DNA of 9,291 bases from Lachnospiraceae bacterium (GCA_003446335.1 DMAZ01000268.1:7557-16847); one strand, 5' to 3'; positions 1-9,291 are shown, numbered from the stretch's first letter. Numbers and translations are program-made. The notes: generated by a model not told the origin, from the sequence alone.

Positions 1-791
1 CGGGCAGCCGAGACCTCACGAAGAGCATCCGCATAGTTCGTGATATCCGTAAGGATGACAAGAACGTGCATGTCTTTTTCAAATGCAAGATATTCCGCTG
101 CCGTCAAAGCCATACGCGGTGTGGAGATTCGCTCGACAGCCGGGTCATTGGCCAGATTGATGAACAGGACCGTACGGTCGATCGCTCCGGTCTCACGGAA
201 AGACTGAATAAAGAAGTTCGCCTCCTCAAATGTGATACCCATGGCGGCAAATACTACCGCGAAAGGTTCGTCTGTTCCGACGACCTTTGCCTGACGGGCG
301 ATCTGAGCTCCGAGATTGGCATGCGGAAGACCGGATGCCGAGAAGATCGGAAGCTTCTGTCCGCGGACAAGTGTATTCAGACCGTCGATAGCGGAAATTC
401 CTGTCTGAATGAACTCGGACGGATACTCACGGGCTGCCGGATTCATCGGAAGGCCGTTGATATCACGTCTCTCGTCCGGAAGAATTTCCGGACCGTCATC
501 AATGGTACGTCCCAGACCGTCGAAAACTCGTCCGAGCATATCTTCGGAAACACCGAGTTCCATGGAGCGGCCAAGGAAGCGGACCTTACTGTTACTGAGG
601 TTGATACCCGTTGAAGCCTCGAACAGCTGGACCAGGGCATCGGAACCGTTGATCTCGAGGACTTTGCATCGACGTGTTTCGCCGTTTGCAAGCTCGATCT
701 CACCAAGCTCATCATATTTTACGTTTTCAACGCTCTTTACAAGCATCAGAGGTCCGGCGACCTCCTGTATCGTGCGATATTCCTTCGGCAT
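1..791 (-). CDS. ntpB: V-type ATPase subunit B, N-terminal part (cut by window edge)
   Basis: Non-catalytic nucleotide-binding subunit of the cytoplasmic A3B3 head of a V/A-type ATPase. The frame starts [18 protein letters not shown] and is open to the left edge, giving 263 complete codons of the roughly 460 usual for the family. An N-terminal beta-barrel (about 1-75) leads into the nucleotide-binding fold. The P-loop position reads [13 protein letters not shown] (about 151-163), not GxxxxGKT, which is the normal B-subunit form and separates it from subunit A. The last codons read ALREVSAA, just before the conserved arginine-containing region. The start is fixed by AAAGGAGG six bases upstream, inside the last codons of subunit A. 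Only one base separates the A stop from this start, so translation is probably coupled. Subunit D would normally follow beyond the edge. Identification is from family knowledge and is secure. Confidence 0.97.
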   Translation of the reverse strand, partial: MPKEYRTIQEVAGPLMLVKSVENVKYDELGEIELANGETRRCKVLEINGSDALVQLFEASTGINLSNSKVRFLGRSMELGVSEDMLGRVFDGLGRTIDDGPEILPDERRDINGLPMNPAAREYPSEFIQTGISAIDGLNTLVRGQKLPIFSASGLPHANLGAQIARQAKVVGTDEPFAVVFAAMGITFEEANFFIQSFRETGAIDRTVLFINLANDPAVERISTPRMALTAAEYLAFEKDMHVLVILTDITNYADALREVSAA

Positions 792-792
792 A

Positions 793-2559
793 TTAGTCCT
801 CCTTTCCGATCACGCCGGAGATTTCAGAAAGCAGCTCTCTGCCGATTTTTTCATATTCTTCCTGAATATTCTCTTCTCTTGTGTATTTATAACGACCGAT
901 TCGTTCACGGACCTGCATCTTGACAAGGTTGTTGATCGTTGCACCCTTCTCAAGAGCTTTTACACCTTCTGCATAGAATGCATAGACCAGTCTCATCATG
1001 TTGTACTGTTTCTGCAGTGATGTGTATGTATCGATCTCATCGAAAGAGTTCTGGTGAAGGAAGTCCTCACGGATAGAACGTGCCGCTTCCATCTTCAGGC
1101 GATCCTGCGGAGAGAGAGCATCCATACCTACCATCTTAACGATCTCATTGAGAGAATCCTCGTCCTGGAGCAGCGTCATAAGTTTCTGGCGGGTAGACAT
1201 CCAGTCCGGCCCTACATTCTCATCGAACCATGGACCCATACTGTCAAGGTACAGACTGTAGGAGGTCAGCCAGTTGATGGCCGGGAAGTGTCTCTGATGC
1301 GCCAGATCCGCATCCAGACCCCAGAATACCTTGACAATACGAAGAGTAGCCTGAGATACCGGTTCGGAAATGTCACCGCCGGGCGGTGAAACGGCGCCGA
1401 TTGCTGACAGCTGGCCCTCACGGCCTTCCTTGCCGAGGGAGATAACATGTCCCGCACGCTCATAGAACTGTGCAAGACGGGATGCGAGGTATGCCGGGTA
1501 ACCTTCCTCACCTGGCATTTCCTCAAGACGGCCGGACATCTCACGGAGCGCCTCGGCCCAGCGTGATGTGGAGTCAGCCATAAGTGCTACGGAATAACCC
1601 ATATCACGGAAATACTCTGCCATCGTGATACCTGTGTAGATGGAAGCCTCACGGGCAGCGACCGGCATATCGGATGTATTCGCAATAAGGACGGTCCTCT
1701 TCATCAGGGATTCGCCTGTACGCGGATCGACCAGTTCCGGGAACTCGTTCAGAACGTCCGTCATTTCGTTTCCGCGCTCACCGCAGCCGATATAGACGAC
1801 GATATCTGCTTCCGCCCACTTAGCGAGCTGATGCTGTGTGACCGTCTTTCCGGAACCGAACGGACCCGGGATGGCAGCTACACCGCCTTTAGCAATCGGG
1901 AAGAACGCGTCGACAACGCGCTGTCCTGTGATAAGCGGTTTGACCGGCGGTAGTTTCTCCTTGTAGGGACGTCCGCGGCGGACCGGCCACTTCTGCATCA
2001 TGGTGAGCTCTTTGTCGCCATCTTCCGTCTCAACAACATAGACAACTTCGTCGACCGTGAACTTGCCTGCTTTTATTGATTTGATTTTTCCTTTGATGCC
2101 GTAGGGCACCATGATTTTCTGTGTGACGACCGGAGTTTCCTGAACGGTACCGACGATATCGCCATTCTCGACCTCATCCCCGACCTTCACGACCGGTACG
2201 AACTCCCACTTAATGTTCCTGTCCAGCGCATCGACTTCAACACCTCTGGACAGGTTGTTTGTTCCGGTCTTCTCCATAATTCCGTTAAGCGGACGCTGGA
2301 TACCGTCATAGATCGATCCTATAAGGCCCGGTCCAAGTTCTACGGAAAGCGGAGCGTTGGTGGACTCTACCGGTTCTCCCGGTCCAAGTCCGGATGTCTC
2401 CTCGTAGACCTGTACGGACGCCTGATCTCCGTGCATCTCGATGATCTCACCGATCAGACGCTGCTTGCTTACACGGACGACGTCGAACATATTTGCATCA
2501 CGCATGCCTTCCGCGATGACCAGCGGTCCGGCTACTTTTAAAATCGTGCCTGTGCTCAA
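793..2559 (-). CDS. ntpA: V-type ATPase catalytic subunit A
   Basis: Catalytic subunit of the A3B3 head, 588 residues, close to E. hirae NtpA (593). It hydrolyses or makes ATP at the A-B interfaces in the cytoplasm. In order: N-terminal beta-barrel (about 1-75), the bulge insertion typical of A subunits and absent from F-type beta (about 110-200), Walker A GPFGSGKT (232-239), GERGNE with the catalytic glutamate (E261), Walker B-type SVALMADS (323-330), SPPGGD (391-396), and a helical C-terminal domain. The start codon is TTG: no ATG lies near the N-terminus, the next methionine is residue 19, and [12 protein letters not shown] matches the family start. AGAGGAG lies seven bases upstream. The gene follows F after a 68-base gap containing a hairpin. 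Its last codons (GKED) carry the ribosome site for B. Confidence 0.98.
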   Translation of the reverse strand: MSTGTILKVAGPLVIAEGMRDANMFDVVRVSKQRLIGEIIEMHGDQASVQVYEETSGLGPGEPVESTNAPLSVELGPGLIGSIYDGIQRPLNGIMEKTGTNNLSRGVEVDALDRNIKWEFVPVVKVGDEVENGDIVGTVQETPVVTQKIMVPYGIKGKIKSIKAGKFTVDEVVYVVETEDGDKELTMMQKWPVRRGRPYKEKLPPVKPLITGQRVVDAFFPIAKGGVAAIPGPFGSGKTVTQHQLAKWAEADIVVYIGCGERGNEMTDVLNEFPELVDPRTGESLMKRTVLIANTSDMPVAAREASIYTGITMAEYFRDMGYSVALMADSTSRWAEALREMSGRLEEMPGEEGYPAYLASRLAQFYERAGHVISLGKEGREGQLSAIGAVSPPGGDISEPVSQATLRIVKVFWGLDADLAHQRHFPAINWLTSYSLYLDSMGPWFDENVGPDWMSTRQKLMTLLQDEDSLNEIVKMVGMDALSPQDRLKMEAARSIREDFLHQNSFDEIDTYTSLQKQYNMMRLVYAFYAEGVKALEKGATINNLVKMQVRERIGRYKYTREENIQEEYEKIGRELLSEISGVIGKED

Positions 2560-2566
2560 TTTGTTT

Positions 2567-2573
2567 CTCCTCT
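2567..2573 (-). promoter_or_regulatory. Ribosome binding site that fixes the TTG start of subunit A
   Basis: AGAGGAG on the minus strand sits seven bases before TTG at 2559-2557. With no ATG nearby and a family-typical N-terminus following the TTG, this site decides the start. It begins a few bases after the F-A hairpin, so folding of that hairpin could affect ribosome access. Confidence 0.75.
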
Positions 2574-2577
2574 CTTC

Positions 2578-2602
2578 GTGACAGATTCCGGAAATCCGTC
2601 AC
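2578..2602 (-). promoter_or_regulatory. RNA hairpin in the gap between subunits F and A
   Basis: Read as minus-strand RNA, GUGACGGAUU pairs with AAUCUGUCAC over ten pairs around a five-base UCCGG loop. The single DNA mismatch becomes a G-U pair only in the minus-strand (operon) RNA. No U-run follows; the next bases are GAAGAGAGGAG, the A ribosome site. It is therefore not an intrinsic terminator. It may be a processing or stability element, or may modulate translation of A; those roles are inference. Confidence 0.6.
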
Positions 2603-2627
2603 CGATGTTTCTAGCTATTTTTATTCT

Positions 2628-2948
2628 TTACATATCTCCGAATAAAATATCGGATCCGACAGCTTTTTCTACTGATCCCTTAACACCGGTGATACCTTCA
2701 CCCGTATTTCCGGAAACACCGGGGATCAGAATGATGGCCGGCGAGATTCTGTCATCATATTTTGCTCTTTCTTTTTTGAGCATCTCACCGAGCTGTTCCG
2801 TCATGTAGATGACGCCGTACTCGCCTTCGGCAAGCTTTTTCAGGAGTTCTGCTCCCTCAACGGCATCCGTCACGCGGAACGTATCCAATCCCAATGCGCC
2901 AAAACCGTAGACGCTGTCATAATCACCCATGACCGCTATTTTAGACAT
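2628..2948 (-). CDS. ntpG: V-type ATPase subunit F (E. hirae NtpG equivalent)
   Basis: Central-shaft subunit, 106 residues, the usual size. With subunit D it forms the rotor axle and joins C to the head. It starts MSKIAVMGDYDSVYGFGALG, the typical opening of this Rossmann-like fold. A middle GVIYMTEQLGE segment and a late PAIILIPG strand are also typical. The frame is open further upstream (to about 3047), but that would run far into subunit C. The start at 2948 matches the family and has GAGGG six bases ahead. It overlaps the end of C by eight bases, a translational-coupling arrangement. The hairpin and the TTG-started A gene follow. Bacterial annotations call it F; the E. hirae name is NtpG. 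Confidence 0.94.
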   Translation of the reverse strand: MSKIAVMGDYDSVYGFGALGLDTFRVTDAVEGAELLKKLAEGEYGVIYMTEQLGEMLKKERAKYDDRISPAIILIPGVSGNTGEGITGVKGSVEKAVGSDILFGDM

Positions 2949-3915
2949 ACATTTCCCTCGTTCTTTCCCGGATCTCATCCTCCGCAAGGTTATTCTCCTT
3001 GCCGGAAAGTATGATCCGCGCCGTCTTGATTTCATTCTGTCTTGCAAGAACGTAGGCTACAAGTGGTCCGACTGAGCAGACTTCGTATTTCTGCGGCTTG
3101 ACCGCACGGATCTGCATGTTATCACACCATCTCTCAAATGCCGACGGGCTCTTTTCAAGGGCCTCCACTGCCTCGGCAAATCCGTTCGACGAGAGGAAAT
3201 CCATCAGTGCGTCTTCACCCGTAAAAGCTGCCTGGGCAAGCTGACGGACATCGAACGCTCTGCACGGTGCGAGGGCACGGTGCAGGAAATCAAGGGATTT
3301 TTTCGTTCTGGCCGACCGGACAGCTATTTTGATATTTGTGACCGCGACCTGTGACTCAGCATAGTCCTTTATGACTTTCGCCCTGGATTTCTTTCCGGCT
3401 TCCTCGATCGCGTCGAGGCAGGCCCTGTCGACGATAATGTCGGCAAGCTGACCGTCACGGCTGTGAAGCATCGCCTCATATGCTTCCTGTGCCGCTGCAC
3501 GCATATGTTCCGGTAATGCAGAGTAATCTTTATCGCGTATGATACGCATCATCTCATCACGGCCGTACCTGGCGTCCTCATAAAAAACACCGTGATGATG
3601 GCCTGAGAGACAGCTCTCCTTTACTGCAGCTTTCAGATTGTGATAGATCTGCGGGAGAGAAAGAACGTCAAAGACCGAGAAATCCACGCGAAGTTCGCGC
3701 ATTGTGTCCCAGGTCTTCTTCTCCTCTATCTCGAGAATCTCCTCCGCATCATCCTTGCCGGAAGCGTCCCCCCATCCTTTATCTTTCAGATAAGTAAGAG
3801 CGGATTTCATATCTTTAGACGCTACCATGGCATTCACATCACTGTCACTCAGGAGATGTGTCTCAAGGACTCGTATTCTTGCTACCGCATAGGTATAATC
3901 CCAATCTGATGCCAT
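2941..3915 (-). CDS. ntpC: V-type ATPase subunit C (d-type, rotor cap)
   Basis: Funnel-shaped all-helical cytoplasmic subunit, 324 residues, that sits on the K ring and couples it to the D-F axle. It belongs to the V-ATPase C/AC39 family. It begins MASDWDYTYAVARIRVLETHLLSDSD and carries the family's helix-rich, charged sequence throughout, with no signal peptide or membrane segment. The helical middle includes the VAVTNIKIAVRSART region (about 190-205), and the end is REMYV. The start has AAGGAG six bases upstream, overlapping the stop of E, and the gap to E is ten bases. Its stop lies inside the start of F. Assignment rests on sequence character and operon position between E and F. Confidence 0.94.
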   Translation of the reverse strand: MASDWDYTYAVARIRVLETHLLSDSDVNAMVASKDMKSALTYLKDKGWGDASGKDDAEEILEIEEKKTWDTMRELRVDFSVFDVLSLPQIYHNLKAAVKESCLSGHHHGVFYEDARYGRDEMMRIIRDKDYSALPEHMRAAAQEAYEAMLHSRDGQLADIIVDRACLDAIEEAGKKSRAKVIKDYAESQVAVTNIKIAVRSARTKKSLDFLHRALAPCRAFDVRQLAQAAFTGEDALMDFLSSNGFAEAVEALEKSPSAFERWCDNMQIRAVKPQKYEVCSVGPLVAYVLARQNEIKTARIILSGKENNLAEDEIRERTREMYV

Positions 3916-3925
3916 TTAATACTCC

Positions 3926-4519
3926 TTAAGAGAACAGGACCTTACAGATCGTGTCCTGAATCTGATCTCTGTTAGCTGCAAATATGGAACGAAGTGAGCA
4001 GTTCTCCTCAATACCGCCGTAGGAGAGAACAAATCCGCTGTCGATATTGGCCGCTTTTTCAGCAAATTTCAGCTCACCGCCCTTGTCCTCGGCGATTTTG
4101 CTGACTGCTTTTTTAAAGGAATCCGGCACTCTGGCAAGATCCGCTGCCGGAAGCGCGATGGTTCCCTTCTCCGCCCGAACTGTCTTCGCAAGGATCTTCT
4201 GCATCATCTCAAAATAGGATGCAGCATCCTGATTTATTAACTGGTTATAGGCCTTATCAATGACACTGTCAATGATCTCCTGCTTCGCTGAAAGAAGTGC
4301 CTTTTTTCTGGTGCTCTCTGCAGATGATTTGACACGTGCAGCATACAGTTTTGTCTGCTGCTCCGATCTTGCACCTGCAGCTTTGGCAATAGACTCCGCC
4401 TTCAGATCGGCTTTGCCGAGGATCTCTTTCGCCTGATCCTCCGCCGCCGCAAGAACCTTGTCAACTTCTCCCTGAGCTACCTGCAGGATACGGCCGGTAA
4501 TATTATCTATGCCCGCCAT
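3926..4519 (-). CDS. ntpE: V-type ATPase subunit E (peripheral stalk)
   Basis: Peripheral-stalk subunit, 197 residues, the usual length. It pairs with the small G/H coiled-coil protein to hold the A3B3 head against the membrane subunit I. Residues about 5-105 are rich in Ala, Lys, Glu and Gln with long-helix character (for example QGEVDKVLAAAEDQAKEIL), and the C-terminal half (about 110-197) is the globular head-binding part. No membrane segment is present. The ATG has AAGGAG seven bases upstream. A 55-base gap separates it from K, and C follows after ten bases. In-frame methionines further in would remove the coiled coil, so the first start is preferred. Confidence 0.94.
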   Translation of the reverse strand: MAGIDNITGRILQVAQGEVDKVLAAAEDQAKEILGKADLKAESIAKAAGARSEQQTKLYAARVKSSAESTRKKALLSAKQEIIDSVIDKAYNQLINQDAASYFEMMQKILAKTVRAEKGTIALPAADLARVPDSFKKAVSKIAEDKGGELKFAEKAANIDSGFVLSYGGIEENCSLRSIFAANRDQIQDTICKVLFS

Positions 4520-4574
4520 ATGACTTCTCCTTCTTCTCTTATCATTATTCTTCGCTGTATCTGGTCACTTGGAA

Positions 4575-7077
<2,503 letters not shown>

Positions 7078-7128
7078 GCAAAATTCCCGCCTTTCTTTGC
7101 TACATTATTTGTTACAGTTATCACTTTT

Positions 7129-7437
7129 TTAAATCAGCTCATCGATGACCGCGGCAATTGCGTCACTGACTTTTCCTGCCGTGACCGTTTTCAAAGCTTC
7201 GACCTCAATCGCCGCTGCCCTCTTCGCTTCATCAAGTACCGCCTCACCCGCAATTCTGGCTCGATCCATTTCCTCAGCAGAAGCGGCTTTACCGTCTTCC
7301 TCCGCTTTTTTTACTCTTTGTTCGGCATCAGCCTTCGCCTGCATGATAATGGTCTCAGCCTTTTTTTTCGCATCAGTGAGCATTGAATCAGCTTTAGACT
7401 CAGCCTCTTTTACTGCCTTAATGCTGTCTTCGATCAA
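7129..7437 (-). CDS. ntpF: V-type ATPase G/H-type peripheral stalk subunit (E. hirae NtpF equivalent)
   Basis: Small stalk protein, 102 residues, the first gene of the operon. It is almost entirely a charged Ala/Lys/Glu-rich long helix (for example AESKADSMLTDAKKKAETI), expected to form a right-handed coiled coil with subunit E. The size, composition and position ahead of I match NtpF/AhaH proteins. The start must be TTG at 7437-7435: the codon two positions upstream in frame is TGA, and AAAGGTGG lies nine bases ahead. An ATG at 7444-7442 is out of frame and opens only an eight-residue peptide (MKFDRRQH) ending inside this gene. The gap to I is 51 bases with no visible structure. The coiled-coil nature makes sequence identification weaker than for A, B or K, but the context is strong. 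Confidence 0.9.
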   Translation of the reverse strand: MIEDSIKAVKEAESKADSMLTDAKKKAETIIMQAKADAEQRVKKAEEDGKAASAEEMDRARIAGEAVLDEAKRAAAIEVEALKTVTAGKVSDAIAAVIDELI

Positions 7438-7446
7438 ATTTCATCA

Positions 7447-7454
7447 CCACCTTT
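7447..7454 (-). promoter_or_regulatory. Ribosome binding site for the first ATPase gene (TTG start)
   Basis: Minus-strand AAAGGTGG, continuing into TGAT, differs by one base from the consensus AAAGGAGGTGAT. It is nine bases from the TTG at 7437 but only two from the out-of-frame ATG at 7444, so spacing favours the TTG. Confidence 0.7.
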
Positions 7455-7461
7455 AAATCGT

Positions 7462-7477
7462 TTAAGACTGTTCTTAA
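7462..7477. repeat. AT-rich inverted repeat in the ATPase operon leader
   Basis: TTAAGA-CTGT-TCTTAA is a perfect six-base inverted repeat with a four-base spacer, directly followed by and overlapping the palindrome TTAATATTAA (7475-7484). It lies between the candidate promoter and the ribosome site of the first ATPase gene. It could be an operator for a dimeric regulator or a weak leader hairpin; in an AT-rich stretch chance is also possible. Confidence 0.4.
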
Positions 7478-7545
7478 TATTAAAGTGACGCAGGGTTTTC
7501 TAATCATCAGTCACATATGAGCAACTTTCTCACCCCACCTATCAG

Positions 7546-7574
7546 ATTTTACCAATTTACAGGGGACATTACAA
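7546..7574 (-). promoter_or_regulatory. Candidate promoter of the ATPase operon
   Basis: On the minus strand, TTGTAA (7574-7569) is followed after 17 bases by TAAAAT (7551-7546). TGG directly precedes the -10, giving an extended -10 form. Matches to the SigA consensus are four of six and five of six. Transcription would start near 7540, leaving a leader of about 100 bases. A second possible -10 (TAATAT near 7479-7484) lacks a good -35. Confidence 0.5.
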
Positions 7575-7591
7575 CTAAAACATATGACTAA

Positions 7592-7620
7592 TGGACAAAA
7601 CTAATGGGATATACTATTAT
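7592..7620 (+). promoter_or_regulatory. Promoter of the pseudouridine synthase gene
   Basis: TGGACA (7592-7597), a 17-base spacer, then TATTAT (7615-7620): five of six matches at both boxes with ideal spacing. Transcription would begin near 7627, about 67 bases before the chosen start codon. This argues against the in-frame ATG at 7604, which lies between the boxes. Confidence 0.65.
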
Positions 7621-7693
7621 ACAAAATAGTTCTTTTTATGATATCGCCGCGCTTTTCAGTGCATATTCATATTTTTATGTTCAGGAGAATGCA

Positions 7694-8320
7694 ATGAGAA
7701 TTCTATATAAGGATAAAGATATAATGGTTGTTCATAAAGAAGCGGGACTTGCTGTCCAGAGCCGCAGCGCGACACAGAAAGATCTTGAAAGTATTCTCCT
7801 GACACTTCAAAAGCAGGAGAATCCGTCTTCAAAAGCGGAGCTTCACATTATTAACAGGCTTGACCAGCCTGTTGAAGGTCTTGTGCTGTGTGCATTGAAC
7901 AGAAATGCCGCAGCTGATCTTACCCGTCAGCAAAAAAGCGGCATAATAGAGAAGAATTATCGGGCGACCGTGCAGGGCCAGATCCCTAAAAAAGAAGATA
8001 CATTGACAGATTATCTGATTCGAGACGGACGCTCCAACAGGAGCAGGATCGTGCCGGAAAAGACACCGGGAGCAAAACGTGCTGTTCTTTCTTATAAAAA
8101 GCTGTCGGACCATGAACTGTTCATCGTGCTTAAGACCGGACGTCACCATCAGATCCGTGTTCAGCTTGCAGGCGCGGGGATGCCGATCCTCGGCGACAGA
8201 AAATACGGACAGTCAGATCCAGAATATCGCGGCAGGCTCATGCTCACCGCCTGCAGAATCGCCTTCAAACATCCCGGGACAGGAAAAAGAATGGAATTCA
8301 CGATCGAAGATGACAGCTGA
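7694..8320 (+). CDS. RluA-family RNA pseudouridine synthase
   Basis: Isomerises specific uridines in rRNA or tRNA to pseudouridine, in the cytoplasm; 208 residues, a compact single-domain member without an S4 RNA-binding domain. The catalytic motif is INRLDQPVEGLVLCA (53-67), with D57 the catalytic aspartate. Classic RluA proteins read HRLDxxTSG; the NRLDQPVEG form is, from memory, seen in a Firmicutes subgroup. Further family motifs are KNYRATVQG (87-95) and KTGRHHQIRVQLAGAGMPILGDRKYG (147-172). The start was taken at 7694: AGGAG lies six bases upstream, MRILYKDKDIMVVHKEAGL is the family opening, and the earlier in-frame ATG at 7604 falls inside the promoter. It is transcribed divergently from the ATPase operon with no evident functional link. 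The exact uridine target cannot be told. Confidence 0.9.
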   Translation: MRILYKDKDIMVVHKEAGLAVQSRSATQKDLESILLTLQKQENPSSKAELHIINRLDQPVEGLVLCALNRNAAADLTRQQKSGIIEKNYRATVQGQIPKKEDTLTDYLIRDGRSNRSRIVPEKTPGAKRAVLSYKKLSDHELFIVLKTGRHHQIRVQLAGAGMPILGDRKYGQSDPEYRGRLMLTACRIAFKHPGTGKRMEFTIEDDS

Positions 8321-8375
8321 CAGAAGGAAGACGGGTGCGATCAGCTCAAAAGCCGTTATCCCTTCGCACACGAAA

Positions 8376-8412
8376 AGGACCGCTACCACGTGTACTTTGC
8401 AATAGCGGTCCT
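8376..8412. terminator. Inverted repeat after the pseudouridine synthase gene, possible terminator
   Basis: AGGACCGCTA (8376-8385) pairs perfectly with TAGCGGTCCT (8403-8412) around a 17-base loop, 55 bases after the synthase stop. On the plus strand no T-run follows (CTCTAGAATT). On the minus strand the stem is followed by TTTTCG, a short U-tract. It may act as a weak two-way terminator, or mainly stop minus-strand transcription coming from the right. Confidence 0.4.
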
Positions 8413-8611
8413 CTAGAATTCTCCATCCAAGGGATTAATTACCTCCGATATTCAATTGTCATTTTACTGGTATCATTTTTGCGTCGGTATTCAGTTCAGA
8501 AACTATATATTAATTTTTATTTTTATTCCCAACTCGTCTTATGACTTAGAATATAATATCTTACTTTTTAAGGATTCCTCTGTTTCATCAAAATCATCTA
8601 ACCACGACAAC

Positions 8612-8641
8612 CCTGATTACTTATAACCTGATTCCTTATGG
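8612..8641. repeat. Two-copy 15-base imperfect tandem repeat
   Basis: CCTGATTACTTATAA is followed directly by CCTGATTCCTTATGG, 12 of 15 bases identical. The unit is a multiple of three, compatible with a former coding duplication, but two copies this short can be chance. Confidence 0.4.
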
Positions 8642-9156
8642 ATGCCAATTACCTCTTCATAACTTTCTTTACAATCATGAAGTTTCACCGGCCGGCAGTT
8701 GTCTCAATATGCAAGCTAGCTAAGATAAACCTGATTTCCGAGTTTTATCTCCTACGAGATCTTTAAACATTTTTCATTCAATTCATGGAAATGGTCTTCT
8801 GTTGTTGGGAATTGCTATGCTCTGCCTTTATCATATTGAGGTAGTACCCGGATTGGGTCATCTAATGCGTACATCGGTAGCGCCCTCCATATGGATCTGC
8901 TCTTCTTGTGCTGCTAAAGGTAGGGAAACATCCTGGCCTTTAACGTTATTCCGATAAAAAGTACTTCTTTTATAATGCCTTTTTCGATATCTTCAAATCT
9001 GGAAGGTTTCCTTCGGTGTTGCGAAAATAAGGTTTTCCTTCGGAGAAGAATGAATTGGAAAGGTTTTCCCATCCGGCTGATCTATACGGGTTGTCCTCTC
9101 CAGCTTCGTCAGGACTTATGTTTTGTATCAGAAGATGCTTTTCATTCAGAATACTC

Positions 9157-9181
9157 TTTTCGGATTTCTCGTCTCCGAAAA
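9157..9181. repeat. Perfect 8-base inverted repeat
   Basis: TTTTCGGA (9157-9164) and TCCGAAAA (9174-9181) enclose a nine-base spacer, TTTCTCGTC. Neither strand has a T-run after the stem, so a terminator role is unlikely. Function unknown. Confidence 0.4.
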
Positions 9182-9291
9182 ATTCTTAAGAAGAATCAGA
9201 AATTGTTGATATGTTCTGTTCTATCTATCCTTTCTGTATGTCTGTCTGGTTTCTTGTGATGTATGTATATTAACAAATCATGTCGTAAATG

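Larger units (their letters stand above)
8413..9291. other. AT-rich interval with no convincing intact gene; possible decayed coding remains
   Basis: About 880 bases of visibly lower GC than the ATPase genes. The only plus-strand frame of note (8975-9259, 94 codons) has no ribosome site and no recognisable family. On the minus strand, one frame is open without a start from about 9190 to 8963, reading for example EAGEDNPYRSAGWENLSNSF. A second frame continues as FEDIEKGIIKEVLFIG and, after stops, YALDDPIRVLPQYDKGRA, HDCKESYEEVIGIHKESGY and SWLDDFDETEESLKSK, ending at 8539. The protein-like but interrupted frames suggest a degenerate gene on the minus strand, family not recognised; chance cannot be excluded. 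Small repeats occur at 8612-8641, 9003-9070 and 9157-9181. Confidence 0.35.

Noticed and set aside
66..614. Plus-strand frames opposite subunit B and other long frames opposite the ATPase genes
   Set aside because: They are shadows created by codon bias of the real minus-strand genes, with no ribosome sites or family features.
2949..3047. Longer version of subunit F beginning at 3047
   Set aside because: It would overlap subunit C by over 100 bases and add an Arg-rich stretch absent from the family; the start at 2948 has a suitable ribosome site and the family N-terminus.
7438..7540. Possible riboswitch (for example a Na+-sensing class) in the ATPase leader
   Set aside because: The leader is only about 100 bases; I saw one short AU stem and a weak five-pair GTGAC/GTCAC pairing, with no terminator or recognisable conserved core.
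7604..7693. Longer version of the pseudouridine synthase beginning at 7604
   Set aside because: The ATG lies between the -35 and -10 boxes of a good promoter, lacks a ribosome site, and the added 30 residues do not resemble the family.
8335..8544. Plus-strand 69-codon frame downstream of the pseudouridine synthase
   Set aside because: It runs through the inverted repeat at 8376-8412, has no ribosome site and no recognisable sequence character.
8975..9259. Plus-strand 94-codon frame MPFSISSNLEGFL...
   Set aside because: No ribosome site, odd Cys/Leu/Arg-rich composition, no known family, and it lies opposite a more protein-like minus-strand frame.

Overview
The window looks like chromosomal DNA of an anaerobic low- to mid-GC Firmicute, most likely a Clostridia/Lachnospiraceae-type organism. 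The reasons are strong AGGAGG-type ribosome sites, TTG starts, gene order and protein sequences close to the Enterococcus hirae ntp operon, and a Firmicutes-type RluA-family enzyme. The species cannot be named from the sequence. No previously undescribed multi-gene system is visible.

Positions 1-7437, read on the minus strand, hold almost all of a V/A-type ATPase operon. The order is G/H stalk - I - K - E - C - F - A - B, matching E. hirae ntpF-I-K-E-C-G-A-B. B runs off the left edge, and subunit D would be expected beyond it. A and B form the catalytic head. C and F belong to the central shaft. E and the small coiled-coil protein form the peripheral stalks. I is the membrane stator with the half-channels, and K is the duplicated rotor-ring subunit. 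K keeps every Na+-ligand residue known from E. hirae NtpK, so a sodium-coupled enzyme is predicted, either pumping Na+ with ATP or making ATP from a Na+ gradient. Genes are packed with short gaps or overlaps, and several ribosome sites lie inside the end of the preceding gene. A strong RNA hairpin sits in the F-A gap, just ahead of the TTG start of subunit A.

Positions 7438-7693 are a divergent intergenic region. It has a candidate minus-strand promoter for the ATPase operon and a good plus-strand promoter for the next gene, with their -35 boxes 17 bp apart. The ATPase leader carries an AT-rich inverted repeat close to its ribosome site.

Positions 7694-8320, plus strand, encode an RluA-family RNA pseudouridine synthase. 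A 10-bp perfect inverted repeat follows at 8376-8412.

Positions 8413-9291 are visibly AT-richer. No convincing intact gene is present. Minus-strand reading frames give protein-like stretches broken by stops and frame changes, which may be the remains of a decayed gene but could be chance.
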